A stretch of DNA of 64,000 bases from Lepus europaeus (GCF_033115175.1 NC_084835.1:58634448-58698447), one strand, 5' to 3'. Shown: positions 33,130 through 44,737, numbered from the stretch's first letter. The notes: a model not told the origin generated them from the sequence alone. Made by a program: numbers and translations.

Positions 33130-33965
33130 CTCTCCCCATTATTTTAACTGTTTATTGGAGGTGGGGGTTATACGAACCATTAACACAGTTCTAATAGTCA
33201 AAAATAAACATGATTCCAAGCATTACATAGTTAGCAGAGTCCCTCCTCCATTCCTACTTCCCCATTCCCAGGGGTATCATACTTCCACTCTGTTCTCGCC
33301 CATCACCTCTAAGTAAGTAAGCAATCCGCATCAGCTTCTAGTTCCCCCTTCTTACATTTCTTTGGCAAAAAATGAGCACATACATTCAGCTGTGTATTTT
33401 CTAATGCAATCCTCATTTTTGCTTGAAGCATTGAATATTATACTGTCTTTGCATTTTGCTCTTTTCAATGACCATATCCCACAAATTTCTCCCTATTGGT
33501 CCAGAGAAGACTTCCTTGCTCTTCTTTATGGCAGCACAGCGCTATGCTCCATTGTGTAGATGTTCAACTCCCTTCCTGTGTACAGGCATTTGGGCTGTTT
33601 CCAGCAGTTTGTGATTAACAAGCAATGAGCATCTTAGCCAAACTCCACATCACCACAGCGGCGGCCTCTATGCCCTGCCCCCAGCTCACACCCATGGAGG
33701 TCACATGGAGGCTTCAGTGCCAGCAGCAGAAAGAGGAGGAAGGAGCTCAAGTTTGGTGGGTAGATTGTCCGCCCAATGCATGGGTGCCAGGAGAACACGC
33801 CCCGTCTCACTGTCACCTCCCTGCAGGGCTCTGTGGTGAGCCCCGGGTGACGTCCTGCACATGCATTTCATAGCGTTGGAGGTCTCTCTGCAGGGTAGAG
33901 TCCCAGAAGTGGGATTTCTGGATCAAAAGGTGAGTGTGCATTCAATTTCAGGAACTGACACATCC
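33130..33965 (-). mobile_element. Old L1 remnant (antisense)
   Basis: GCTCCATTGTGTAGATGTTC, TTTGGGCTGTTTCCAGCAGT and GTCCCAGAAGTGGGATTTCT follow the antisense strand of the L1 3' region. About 33640-33850 does not fit and looks inserted. Confidence 0.7.
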
Positions 33966-33968
33966 CCT

Positions 33969-34006
33969 TCCTTTTTTTTTTTTTTAATTTGGCAGATAGA
34001 GGAGTT

Positions 34007-34047
<41 letters not shown>

Positions 34048-34316
34048 TCTTCCACCCGCTGGTTCACCCCACAAATGGCCGCTACAGCCAGAACTACGCC
34101 GATCAGAAGCCAGGAGCCAGGTGCTTCCTTCTGGTCTCCCATGCGGGTGCAGGGCCCAAGCACTTGTGCCATCCTCCACTGCCTTCCTGGGCCACAGCAG
34201 AGAGCTGGACTGGAAGAGGAACAACCAGGACAGAATCTGGCGCCCCAACTGGAACTAGAACCAGAGGTGCTGGCGTCGCAGGTGAAGGATTAGCCTAGTG
34301 AGCCACAGCACCGACC
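33969..34316 (-). mobile_element. CSINE, young-like type
   Basis: T-tract, GAGA microsatellite at 34011-34042, body, head CCTAGTGAGCCACAGCACCG. Tail junction is TTTGGCAGATAGAGGAG, so it differs from other young copies. Confidence 0.9.
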
Positions 34317-34414
34317 CCTTTTATTTATTTATTTTTCCTTTTTGCTTTCCTTTTTCCCCCCTAGAAGCTACCCATTTCTAAGACTACCCTTTCACAACAA
34401 ATGTCTTTCTGTGT

Positions 34415-34716
34415 TTTTTTTTTTTTAAGATTTATTAATTTATTTGAAAGTCAGAGTTACACAGGGAGGGGGGGGTCTTCCATCCGATGGTTCACTCCCC
34501 CATTGGCCACAACAGCCAGAGCTGTGCTGATCCAAAGCCAGGAGCTTTTTCCAGGTCTCCCATGTGGGTGCAGGGGCCCAAGGACTTGGGCCATCTTCTA
34601 CTGCTTTCCCAGGCCACAGCAGAGAGCTGGATTGGAAGTGGAGCAGCCGGGTCTCAAACCGGTGCCCATATGGGATGCTGCGCTTCAGGCCAGGGTGTTA
34701 ACTGGCTGAGCCGGCC
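34415..34716 (-). mobile_element. CSINE, classic type
   Basis: AAGATTTATTAATTTATTTG at the left, GGCTGAGCCGGCCCC at the right. TSD CACAACAAATGTCT at 34393 and CACAACAAGTGTCT at 34719. Confidence 0.93.
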
Positions 34717-34805
34717 CCCACAACAAGTGTCTAATTCTCTTCTCAGTAGCCTGTGCTCACTCCCCAAACACTGCTGTATAGTTCCAGACTTAGTTTGGCC
34801 TATGC

Positions 34806-34845
34806 CTTTTTATTTATTTGAAAGTCAGAGTCACAAACAGATAAA
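34806..34845 (-). mobile_element. CSINE tail fragment
   Basis: TTTTTATTTATTTGAAAGTC AGAGTCACA is the 3' end of a classic copy in reverse; the rest is missing. Confidence 0.65.
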
Positions 34846-34849
34846 CCTT

Positions 34850-35812
34850 GGACTCTGCTGCTAGCTCTCTGCTTCCCCCGTCTCCGCAGTCTTCCTCGCC
34901 CATCTTTGCTCACCACACTCCATGTTAGGAGTCCCGCTCTGGCTCGGGCGACCTTGGTGCGAGAGGGTGCGATGTCAACAATTCATCTTCTCACGTGGAG
35001 GAAGTTTCTTGGCACCCCTCAGATGACTGAACTCCTGAAAACTTTGCTGAAGGATCAGGTCCCTGAATCTCCACCATCCCACCAAGACCTCAGCTATGCA
35101 GGCCACCTCTTGCTTGTCCTTGCCAATCAGCACGATGGGTCACCATGACCTGCTACAGGGTTTTCAGATTTCTTCTTACTATATTACGACAGAGGGCAGA
35201 AAAGTCCACAATGCCCTGGAACAAAAACAGCAAACGAATAGTGTCGTGTTCCACACGAAGACACACTGTTCCTCATCAGAATATAAAAGAACACATTTGC
35301 CACATAGCATGTACCTAAGACCATGTTCAATGGATTTATCAACAATACTCCTCTTCTGAGCAGCTGCAGAGGGACTACAGCTTGGCTGAGCTGGTGGGAT
35401 TCCACAACTGACTGTTTGCAGGCTTCAGGCTGGCTAATCAAATGACCCCATGTTAGGCAGGACCACCCCCCTGGGCCGTGTCTGTTCTAATGGAGGCGTG
35501 AGGTCTGGGACGCCATATTGCTTTAATTTCCCTATGTTGGCCCATGGATGGGGGCAGTTTCAGGTGCTGCTACCTCCCGTTTCCCACTGTGATGGCTCTG
35601 ACTCCACAGGTGCAGGCCACAAAGCCTGTGTTATTCCAGCTGCCAGTGACAAAGTCAGGGCCTGAGACAATAACTACTAGGTGTGTGTGTGACCACAGGG
35701 GACTGATTGTAAGCATACAAAGCATATGACTTTAGCCAGACTGTACGGCAGCAATGGGCAGACACGAGCAGATGATATTCCAGATCCCCAGGTGCTCATG
35801 TCAGCTGAGGGT
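34850..35812. other. Intergenic DNA with an unassigned 80-codon frame
   Basis: The plus-strand frame 34906-35148 has a composition that looks protein-like but no family I recognise. The remainder shows no repeat or exon. Confidence 0.35.
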
Positions 35813-36029
35813 CTGCTGTAGTTTGCATGTCATCCCCCAAGAGTTCCTGTTTGAAAGCTTGTTCCTAGAGTGGCGATGCTGGGAGGAGGTGGTGTAGACC
35901 TTTAACAGCTAGGACAGAACGAGAGATCCTTAGGCCACTGAGGGTGCCACCTTCAGAAGGGACCAAGGTAGTTCTCATAGGACCCTGAGTTAATTCTCTC
36001 ACGAGCCCTTTTGTTATAAGGATGATCCT

Positions 36030-36366
36030 GGCGCCAGCTCTGTGGCGTAGTGGGTAAAGCCACCACCTGCAACGCCAGCATCCCATATAGGTGCCAGTTC
36101 TAGTCCCGGCTGCTCCACTTCTGACCCAGTTCTCTGCTATAGCCTGGGAAACCAGTAGAAGATGGCCCAAGTCCTTGGGCCCCTGCACCTGCGTGGGAGA
36201 CCAGGAAGAAGTGCCTGGCTCCTGGCTTTGGATCAGCCCAGCTCTGGCTGTTGCAGCCAGTTGGGGAGTGAACCAGTAGATGGAAGACCTCTCTGTCTCT
36301 CTCTGCCTCTGCCTCTCTGTAACTCTGCCTTTCAAATAAATAAAAGAAATCTTAAAAAAAAAAAAA
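36030..36366 (+). mobile_element. CSINE, classic type, inside a MaLR LTR
   Basis: Head GGCGCCAGCTCTGTGGCGTA, tail AAATAAATAAAAGAAATCTT plus A-tract. Confidence 0.93.
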
Positions 36367-36444
36367 GCTTGACCTCTGACTTGCTCTTGGATTTCCTGTC
36401 TCAAGGATGTCTTCCTCCCACACGTGCTCTCGCCATCGGTCAGT

Positions 36445-36760
36445 ATCAGCTTGACGTGGCCACAGCCTTCTTGGACGTAACTATCACCTTTTCCTCTTGG
36501 TGATCCTGGAGGTCACCTCAAGTTCTATTTATAGGTTGAAGAAAGTCATTAAGATAGATAACATTCCTGGCCAGACTCTGGAAGGTCCCTTAGTCAATCC
36601 CTGAAGCAGTTGCTTTTGTCTAGCTTAAACTATAAACCCCTTTTTTTCGGACTGGGGTCATGGGCATCCATTGTCTCATGGCTGCCCAACACCATACTTC
36701 CTTCCATAAGTCCCCCAATAAATCACATTCTGTGTAATCTTGGATTTGTCCTTTTCCTTT
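36445..36760 (+). mobile_element. ERV-type solo LTR-like block
   Basis: Between two MaLR pieces. It has a promoter-like AACTATAAACCCC (about 36631) and a downstream CCCCCAATAAATCACATTCT GTGTAA polyadenylation region, the order expected of a class I endogenous retrovirus LTR. No gag, pol or env sequence. Boundaries approximate. Confidence 0.5.
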
Positions 36761-37001
36761 GGCCTCATGACACTTGTCACCTTGGTGGCCAGTTCTCTGA
36801 ACATCTCACTACCATGAGATGCTGTGGCCAATGGGGCTCTCACCAGAGCTGGTGCTATGCTGCTTGGACTTCCAGTGCCAAAATGAGAGCTAAACAAACC
36901 TCTTTTTTACATTAAGTACTTAGCCTGTTTTTTATTTTATTTTATTATAGTAATAAAGATGGATTTATATAGTCCCTGTATCCAAAAACCTTTGAAAAAG
37001 C

Positions 37002-37332
37002 AACCAGTGTTTATAGCACGGTGGGTTAAGCCACTGTTTGTGTCCAGTTCAAGCCCCAGGTGCTCAGCTTCTCATGCAGCTCCCAACTAATGCCCCTGGC
37101 AAGGCAGCAGATGGCAATGGCCTAAATGCTCGGGTCCCTGCTCCCATGTAGGAGACCTGGATGGGGTTCCTTACTCCAGACTTTGACCTGGCCCAGTCTT
37201 TGTTGTGGCCATTTGGAAAGTGAACCAGAGATGAAGATCTCTCTCTCTCTCTCTCTCTACCTCTCTCTGTTTCTCTCTCTTCCTCTCTCTCTCTCTCTCT
37301 GCCTTTAAAATAATTCTTTAAAAAAAAAAAAT
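37002..37332 (+). mobile_element. CSINE, classic type, diverged
   Basis: Head GTGTTTATAGCACGGTGGGT, (CT)n blocks at 37237-37301, tail AAAATAATTCTTTAAAAAAA. Confidence 0.85.
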
Positions 37333-37336
37333 CCTT

Positions 37337-37676
37337 GGCCGGTGCCACGGCTCACTAGGTTAATCCTCTGCCTGCGGCGCCAGCACACCGGGTTCTAGTC
37401 CTGGTTGGGGCGCTGGATTCTATCCCGGTTGCCCCTCTTCCAGGCCAGCTCTCTGCTGTGGCCCGGGAGTGCATTGGAGAATGTCCCAGGTCCTTGGGCC
37501 CTGCACCCCATGGGAGACCAGGAGAAGCACCTGACTCCTGGCTTCGGATCAGCGTGGTGCGCCGGCCCAGCGCGCCAGCCGCGGCGGCCATTGGAGGGTG
37601 AACCAACGGCAAAGGAAGACCTTTCTCTCTGTCTCTCTCTCACTGTCCACTCTGCCTGTCCAAAAAAAAAAAAAAA
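37337..37676 (+). mobile_element. CSINE, young type, full length
   Basis: Head GGCCGGTGCCACGGCTCACT, 3' end CACTCTGCCTGTC plus A-tract. Inserted directly at the tail of the preceding SINE. Confidence 0.95.
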
Positions 37677-37679
37677 AAA

Positions 37680-38298
37680 TCCCTTGAAAAGTCTGGGTAT
37701 TCCCTTTTCCTCAGTGTATGGTGGTCCAAGTAAGTGGCTGTAAGTCTCTTTGGGGTAGTTCTTGGGGAATTACCAGTGAATTTTATTTTCCATTGTGTTG
37801 CTGTTTCCTGCCTCCAGAAGGCTTGCCATCTCTTCAGTCGATAAGTTCTGAATGTGAAAAATGGCTTAGGTCTGGGAGCTGAGCAAGGGAACAGGATTTT
37901 TTTTTCATGAGTAACTACGCTCAGCCTACTGCTCCTCATTTCTGCACATCCTCTTCCACCATCTGGGGTGAAATCCCAGGTTATTTCTCAACTTAATCCC
38001 CAGATGTGCCCTCTGCTCAACCATCACGTGCAATCTCTCCTCTTCCTTAAGCTATTGTTTCGTTTCTGATGCATTTGTTAAGCAATATTCATTGGCCCTG
38101 TTTTATGTGTCATATGATATTGGCCAGTCTCTTTGTTCAGAAGGCTAGGGTAGGAACTCAAGAAATACAATATAATATACAACTGTGTTTTTGATAAAAT
38201 GGTTTATAGATTATGAAAAAAAAAAAAACTTCTCCTACTCCCTGATTTTGTGATGAGTAAAAATTGTTTCAATATCTCTGAGAAAAATATTCTCATAG
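37680..38298. other. Intergenic DNA, nothing recognised
   Basis: No repeat family or exon identified. Confidence 0.5.
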
Positions 38299-38299
38299 G

Positions 38300-38529
38300 A
38301 GCTGGTGTTTGGCATAGCAATTAAGATACCCATAGCCCACATCAGAGGACTCCAGATCCAGATTCCAGCTTTTCCCTAACGCAGACCCTGGGAGGCAGCA
38401 GTGATAGCTCAAGTTAACTGGGTTCCTGCCAACCACGTGGGAGACGTGGATTGTGTTACCAGATCCAGACTTCAGTCCTGGACAAGCCCTGGCTATTGCA
38501 GATATTTGGGCAATGAAGCAGAATATGGG

Positions 38530-38575
<46 letters not shown>

Positions 38576-38580
38576 GAAAA
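38300..38580 (+). mobile_element. CSINE, old type
   Basis: GAGCTGGTGTTTGGCATAGC head, TTAACTGGGTTCCTGCCAAC in the middle, ending in (CT)n then (TA)n. Confidence 0.82.
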
Positions 38581-38641
38581 TTTTAAAAAATCATAATTGG
38601 GCAGAATACAAACTTCATAGACCATGAAAGGAAACATCGTT

Positions 38642-39017
38642 TTTGTTTTTTTTTTTTTTGTTTTTTTTTTGTTTTTTTTTTTAATTTTTGACAGGCAGAG
38701 TGGACAGTGAGAGAGAGAGACAGAGAGAAAGGTCTTCCTTTTGCCGTTGGTTCACCCTCCAATGGCCGCCGCGGTAGCGCGCTGCGGCCGGCGCACCGCA
38801 CTGAACCGAAGCCAGGAGCCAGGTGCTTCTCCTGGTCTCCCATGCGGGTGCAGGGCCCAAGCACTTGGGCCATCCTCCACTGCACTCCCGGGCCACAGCA
38901 GAGAGCTGGCCTGGAAGAGGGGCAACCGGGACAGGATCGGTGCCCGGACCGGGACTAGAACCCGGTGTGCCGGCGCTGCAAGGCGGAGGATTAGCCTAGT
39001 GAGCCGCGGCGCCAGCC
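38642..39017 (-). mobile_element. CSINE, young type, full length
   Basis: Interrupted T-tract, GACAGGCAGAGTGGACAGTG, head GAGCCGCGGCGCCAGCC. TSD GGAAACATCGTT at 38630-38641 and 39018-39029. Confidence 0.96.
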
Positions 39018-39120
39018 GGAAACATCGTTCTTGAAATGCTTGTTCCATATGCAAAAACATATTACACCTAAGTATATCCTGACACTTATCTATTATTTCT
39101 ATTTTGTGTTTATGCACATT

Positions 39121-39459
39121 TTTTAAAGGTTTATTTGATTTATTTGCTAGACAGAATTACAGAGAGAGGTAGATACAGAGAAAGAGGTCTTCCATTCACT
39201 GGCTCACACCCCAGATGGCCACAACAGCCAGAGCCGCACCAATCCGAAGCCAGGAGCCAGGAGTCACCCTCCTCCCCCTGCCCCGGGCCTCCCACATGGG
39301 CGCAGGGGCCCAAGGACCTGGGCCATCCTCCACCGCCTTCCCAGGCCATAGCAGGGAGTTGGATTGGAAGAGGAGCAGCCAGGACTAGAACTGACGCCCA
39401 TACGGGATGCCAGCGCTTCAGCCCAGGGCTTTAACCCACTGCGCCACAGCACCGGCCCC
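39121..39459 (-). mobile_element. CSINE, classic type
   Basis: Left TTTAAAGGTTTATTTGATTT, right head CGCCACAGCACCGGCCCC; flanked by TTTATGCACATTTTT and TTTATGCACTTTTTG. Confidence 0.93.
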
Positions 39460-39499
39460 ATTTATGCACTTTTTGCAAAAAATATTTTGCCCATTGATA

Positions 39500-39925
39500 T
39501 ATTGGTTTCCTAACAGCCACCACACACCGAATGACTTGAAGCAATAGATATTTATTTTCTCTAGGGTCAGAAAGTCCAAAATCAGGTGGTGTTGACGGGG
39601 TGACACTCCCTCAGGAAGATACAGGAAGAAGGTTTTTGCTGCCCCTGTGTCTCCATTGTTCTTTGCCTTGTGGCTGCATTTCTCAGACCTCTGCCTTGCC
39701 TCCATGTCGCCTTACCTTTGTGTGTGAGTTGAGTCTCCTCCCTCTTTGGTATAAGGATGCTTGGATGGCATTTAGGGTTTACATGGACAGTTCAAGATTA
39801 GCTCATCTCAAGATACTAAACTTGATCATATTCCTAAAGGTCCTTTTTCCAAATGTGGTTCTTGGGATTAGGACCTGGTATCTTTGCATCCAACATTCAG
39901 CTTTCTGGGGTTGGTACTAATGATC
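39500..39925 (-). mobile_element. MaLR-type LTR (antisense)
   Basis: GAATGACTTGAAGCAATAGA, TATTTATTTTCTCTAGGGTC, GGTATAAGGATGCTTGGATG and AAATGTGGTTCTTGGGATTA follow the reverse complement of an old MaLR (MLT1/MST-type) LTR. Non-coding. Confidence 0.65.
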
Positions 39926-40083
39926 TTCACACCAGCTTAACAATTTGGTTAAAATTATCCTAAGAATTTTAGGCAGAGAAACGTAAGAATATAAAGAAAT
40001 ATCTATGTAATATAACCAATACTAGTTGAAAATATAAGATATTCGATCAACATATTTTATATAAAATGAAGTATTCCTCTAAT

Positions 40084-40419
40084 CTTTTTTTTTTAAAAAA
40101 GATTTTATTTATTTATTTGAGAGGTAGAGTTACCAACAGAGAGAGGGAGAGACAGAGAAAGATCTTCCATCCACTGGTTCACTCCTCAAATGGCCACAAC
40201 AGCTGGAGCTGGGCCAATGCAAATCCAGAAGCCAGGAGCTTCTTCTGGGTCTCCCATGTGGGTGCAGGAGCCCAAGGACTTGGGCCATCCTCTGCTGCTT
40301 TCCCAGGCCACAGCAGAGAGCTGAATTGGAAGAGGAGCAGCCAGGACTAAAACCGGCACATATAGGGGATGCCAGTGCCGCAGGCAGAGCTTTGCCTACT
40401 ATGTCCCAGTGCTGGCCTG
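40084..40419 (-). mobile_element. CSINE, classic type
   Basis: AAAGATTTTATTTATTTATT at the left, CTATGTCCCAGTGCTGGCC at the right. TSD TCCTCTAAT at 40075-40083 and 40420-40428. Confidence 0.93.
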
Positions 40420-40429
40420 TCCTCTAATT

Positions 40430-41045
40430 CTCATAAGAATGACTAATTGCAAAAAAATTCTACCTAAATCATGTATACATTTTGAGTTATTACTGTACAA
40501 CTCTTGGTATCTTTTTTTAAATAATAGGGTTGAAATGTATAAAAAGTTGGAGTGCAAAGGGTGCCAAAGGCAGACTCAGACCCAAATGCTCAATTTTTTT
40601 CCCACTGATTGGTAAACTTGGCTTTATCTACCAAGGGAAAGCAAACCACATTAGAGGTTTAATACCTTGAATTTCAGATGGATCTTTCAGTCATCTATCA
40701 TATTACCTAATTTATAATGACATTGGTAAGCATAATCTAGTTACAACTATCCAATTTCCAAAAATCCCATAAGAACTACTATTTTGAGACTGCCACCGTA
40801 GCTTAATAATCTATTTAGAAAAGAAATAGCAGGTTTGTTGCTAGGGTGACACTCAAATGCTGATATTTAGGAAGGAGCACATCTTATCCAAGCAAGGTCC
40901 TTGAAGTCAGGACAACCAAACCCTGAACCATAGCTCCATCCCATTTACCAGTGACGGCCACTGGACACCTCCTTGGCTGCTGCCTACACTTTCTGCCCGT
41001 CATTTTATACCTGTGCATATTGCTTCCATGCCTACCAGCCTGATT
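40430..41045. other. Intergenic DNA, nothing recognised
   Basis: AT-rich, no repeat or coding signature identified. Confidence 0.5.
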
Positions 41046-41064
41046 CTGACTTTCTTTTCTTTTT

Positions 41065-41395
41065 TTAAGATTTATTTTATTTATTTGAAAGACAGAGTTA
41101 CAGAGAGAGATAGAGACAGAGAGAGAGAGGTCTTCCATCTGCTGGTTCACTCCTCAGATGGCCGCTATGACCTGAGCTGTGCCGATCAAAAGCCAGGAGC
41201 CTGGAGCTTCTTCCAGGTCTCCCACGTGTGTGCAGGGGCCTAAGGACTTGGGCTATCTTCTACTGCTTTCCCAGGCCATAGCAGAGAGCCGGATTGGAAG
41301 TCCCAGAGAGCTGGGACTAGAACCAGCGCCCATAAGGGATCCTGGCACTTCAGGCCAGGGCTTTAACCCTCTGCACCACAGCACCGGCCCCAGTG
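41065..41395 (-). mobile_element. CSINE, classic type
   Basis: AAGATTTATTTTATTTATTT at the left, CACCACAGCACCGGCCCC at the right. TSD CTGACTTTC at 41046-41054 and 41396-41404. Confidence 0.94.
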
Positions 41396-41453
41396 CTGAC
41401 TTTCATACCCAATTATCACCCTATAGTTCTGGCAACTTCCACGGTCTCTTCCT

Positions 41454-41454
<1 letters not shown>

Positions 41455-41493
<39 letters not shown>
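41455..41493. repeat. Homopolymer T39
   Basis: Thirty-nine consecutive T residues with no recognisable SINE or gene body attached on either side. Confidence 0.95.
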
Positions 41494-41494
<1 letters not shown>

Positions 41495-41671
41495 TCTTCT
41501 CCTCACAGCTTCATCTCCAGCTCTGTTGGCTGCTTCTGCTGCCTGGGATGTTTGACCATAAGGAATCCCTTTCCCCCACTCCTCTGCAGGTCAGCTCAAC
41601 CCCTTTCCTCCTGGAGAAGGAGCTTTGGATTATTTCACTTGCATTGTTGAAAGGGGATATAATTTCCACCT

Positions 41672-42085
41672 GTTATGATTTGGATATTGGTGTCAGTATC
41701 CCCCAGGGGCCCATGTGTTGGTCCCCAAAGTCTTATGTTAATGGTCAATAGAGTAAGGGATTAATGATGGATGAAGGGTGAGACTTGAGTGGCATTGTGT
41801 CTTTAGGTCATTAGGGCAACCCTCGGCATGCAGTTCTTGTGAGAGGATAGTAATAAAAGCTGAATTTGGCCTAGATGCTCTTTCTCTGCTTCCTTGTTCA
41901 CCACGTGATCCTCCCTTCCCATGTCTGCCAGGCACTGTCCTTATCAGATACCAGACTACTGGAGCCATGGAATCTTGGACTGTGAACCTCCAAAACTGTG
42001 AGCAAAAATAAACCTTTTTCTTTACACCTTAGCCTCTTCCAGGTATTTTAGTTGTATTTAGTTTAGTAATGAAAAGCTAATATAC
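41672..42085 (+). mobile_element. MaLR (MST/THE1-type) LTR, full length
   Basis: TGTTATGATTTGGATATTGG start, CAGTTCTTGTGAGAGGATAG, CTCCAAAACTGTGAGCAAAA and ATAAACCTTTTTCTTTACAC follow the LTR consensus to its AAAGCTAATATA end. A solo LTR of about 410 bp, non-coding. Confidence 0.85.
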
Positions 42086-42197
42086 TATCTAAGGGGATAA
42101 ATTAGGGTTATCAAGATCTCATATTTCAGGAAGTAAAAAAAGCATGGAAGAACTCTAAGAATTAGAAATTAATTTATTTATTTAAATTCAGGATACA

Positions 42198-42455
42198 GGG
42201 GGCCTGCATTGTGGCACAGCAGGTAAGGTCACTATTTACAATGCCAGCATCCCATGTGGGTGCCAGTTCAAGTCCTGGCTGCTCCACTTCCAATCCAACT
42301 CCCTGCTAAGGGCATGGGAAAAGCAACAGAAGATGGCCTACATACATGCTTGGGACCCTACCACCGACATGGGAGACTCAGATGAAGCACTTGGCCTGGC
42401 CCAATAAATTATTAAATAATAATTTATTATTCAAATAAATAAATAATTTTAAAAA
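42198..42455 (+). mobile_element. CSINE, classic type, 3' region deleted
   Basis: Head GGGGGCCTGCATTGTGGCAC, body up to CTTGGCCTGGCCCA, then directly an AATAAATTATTAAATAAT tail; the CT-rich segment is missing. Confidence 0.85.
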
Positions 42456-42479
42456 TTCAAAATAGAGGAGTTTCCAGTT

Positions 42480-42870
42480 TCACATACACCTCCAAACAGT
42501 TTTCCTATTGATAACAAATGATAACCTATAGATCCAACATCCACCACATTCAAAACAGTTGGCCTATGGGTTGTGACTAGGGTTCATTGCCACAGCACTA
42601 GTTGTTCTCACATGCAACTATCTTTCTGCCTTCAACCTGAATGTCAGTAATAAAGAGGTGTAGTATCTGATAATAAGTCTTGGTTTTTTAGGGAAAGAAT
42701 AGGTAGATCTGGTGACAGCTGGTACCCAACTTAAACAGCCACCAATATTATTTTGGCATCTTTGTTTTTACACACACACACACACACATATAGGATATGA
42801 AAGTAGGAATCAAAAATGAAGCAAGATTATAATTTGGATTTATAAATACTTTAACAAAAAAAAAAAAAAT
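42480..42870. other. Intergenic DNA with a (CA)n microsatellite
   Basis: A (CA)n run lies at about 42771-42787. No gene or named repeat recognised. Confidence 0.5.
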
Positions 42871-42871
42871 G

Positions 42872-43190
42872 AGGCCAGGTTGTAGTGCAGAAACTTAAGC
42901 TGCCTCCAGCAATGCTGGCATCCTATATGGGCGCTGGTTCATCTCCCGGCTGTTCCACTTCCAATCCAGCTCCCTATTAATGTGTCTGTGAAAGCAATAA
43001 GATGGCTCAAGTACTTGGGTCCCTGCTACCCATGTGGAAGACCCAGGTAGAATTCTGACTCCTGGCTTTGTCTGGCCCAGCCCTAGTAGTTGCAGCCATT
43101 AGGGAAGTGAACCAGCAGATGGAAGATCTCTTTTGCTCTCTCTCACTCTCTTTCTGCAAATCTGCCTTTAACATAAATAAAATAAATCTG
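42872..43190 (+). mobile_element. CSINE, classic type
   Basis: Head GAGGCCAGGTTGTAGTGCAG, tail ACATAAATAAAATAAATCTG, followed by an (AAAAAC)n tail to 43228. Confidence 0.88.
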
Positions 43191-43228
43191 AAAAAACAAA
43201 AACAAAAACAAAAACAAAAACAAAAAAC

Positions 43229-43295
43229 CAAGGGGCCAGCATTGTGGCATAGTGGAGAAATCTGCCGTCTGCAACGACGCCAACATCCCAAAACA
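43229..43295 (+). mobile_element. CSINE 5' head fragment
   Basis: AGGGGCCAGCATTGTGGCAT through CAACGACGCCAACATCCC only; the remainder is absent. An isolated SINE head. Confidence 0.8.
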
Positions 43296-43299
43296 AAAC

Positions 43300-44735
43300 A
43301 AAAACCTCTCAGATGCCAAAACAAATAGGGATTGTTTGCAAGTAAGCGTCTTTATCCTATGAGTAATCTTAAGCACACAGGAAAAGAATCAAATTAATTA
43401 GAGAAATGAACGTGGGAAGAGGTCATCAAAATCCATTAATGCTGAATTGCTACACTGAGACACTGCCTGCATTGCAATTGTCTGGCTGCTTCTGGTGGCG
43501 TGACATGCCTGTCCAACCCTTGTTAATGAGCACGATTTAAGAGTCGTCTTGTTTAAAGCCATTCTGGAGGGTGGCCAGCCTCACCTGCCATTTCTCAGCT
43601 AAGAATCATTAGTTAACTGGTGAATTCCTCCTATAGCTTCCAAAAGCCAGTGAAAGATATTGAGATCTGTGAGTGCTTAGACTTCCACTTAGCTTTGCCT
43701 TTCTAACACCAAGACTTCGTGGCTTTCATGGGACAAAGACATAAAGAGGCAGCAGGTTTTTTTTTTTTTTTTTCACTCTTTCTCAAGACCTATAGTAAAA
43801 GGCCTCTGCAGAGACCAGAGATCCCTTAGGGGAGGGAAGTAGAAACAGCAATAAGTTCAGCAGAAATTTTGTTGCCAAGAACAACCCCACTCTCCCTGGA
43901 TCACCCTCTTGCATATCTTACTCTGATATAAATCACCGCCTTAACCAAGCCCAACCACTCAGAGTCCTTCATTCCCCCAGTACACAGAGCACATCAGGAA
44001 CTGCGCATGACCCAACCAACCAGCATTGCCCTCGAGACATCTGCTGGGGTTATTACGAATCAGGTTCACTTTCCATCTGTGCCCATGGGCTACAGAAGCA
44101 ATCAATAATAAAATCAAAAGGAGTAGCAGAGCTTACAGGTGACAAGCGTCTGTGTCGTGATAATGTTGTTTAAATCCCTGAACCCACTTGAAGCAGTCTG
44201 ATAACCCTAGAATGTCCAGTGTGGTACCCAGTACTCTGTCCATTTTTGACAGAGCAGGCTTGAGTTGGCTTTCTGTCACTTGCAACAAAAACCCACGGCA
44301 CCCATGACCACGTAGGTAGTTCCTCTCCAAGCAAAAGAGCTTTCACTGATTTACTTGCTATTCTTAGACCGTTTGTAATCTGAAGCCTGGAAGGGCCAGA
44401 ATGCACAACCAGAACAGGGAGCCTCTGGCCAGCACTCGGAGGCTCTGAGAACATCCTTGGCCTTGGGCCACTGAGCTCGCTCCCCCCCTCCTTCAGTCCT
44501 TCCAGATGTGGTGTTTCCAGCACTCCTTTGCATTTCCTGGCAGTATATAAACAGCTGAGATCTCCCAAATATTCTAGCCTTGGGTTTTCTTTTCATTATA
44601 TAAGTCAGCAGAAAAAGACCAAAATTAGAATAATAATAAAAAAAAAGAATCCATAGACCATCAGTGATAAGACTTTATCATTTTATGCTTTCTTCAATGA
44701 AATAAAAAATATAAATCATTTTGGTTTTAGGTTTT
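43300..44735. other. Repeat-poor intergenic DNA
   Basis: About 1.4 kb without recognisable repeats; minus-strand frames of 81 and 132 codons at 44170-44596 have no homology I recognise. A T17 run is near 43757. Confidence 0.45.
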
Positions 44736-44737
44736 TA

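Larger units (their letters stand above)
35815..36960 (+). mobile_element. MaLR (ERVL-MaLR) LTR, interrupted twice
   Basis: Left piece about 35815-36026 (GTTTGCATGTCATCCCCCAA, GTAGTTCTCATAGGACCCTG), a middle piece about 36367-36440 and a right piece about 36775-36960 (GCTTGGACTTCCAGTGCCAA, GAGCTAAACAAACCTCTTTT) follow the MST/MLT1-type LTR consensus. A CSINE and a second LTR-like block are inserted. No coding content. Confidence 0.75.
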
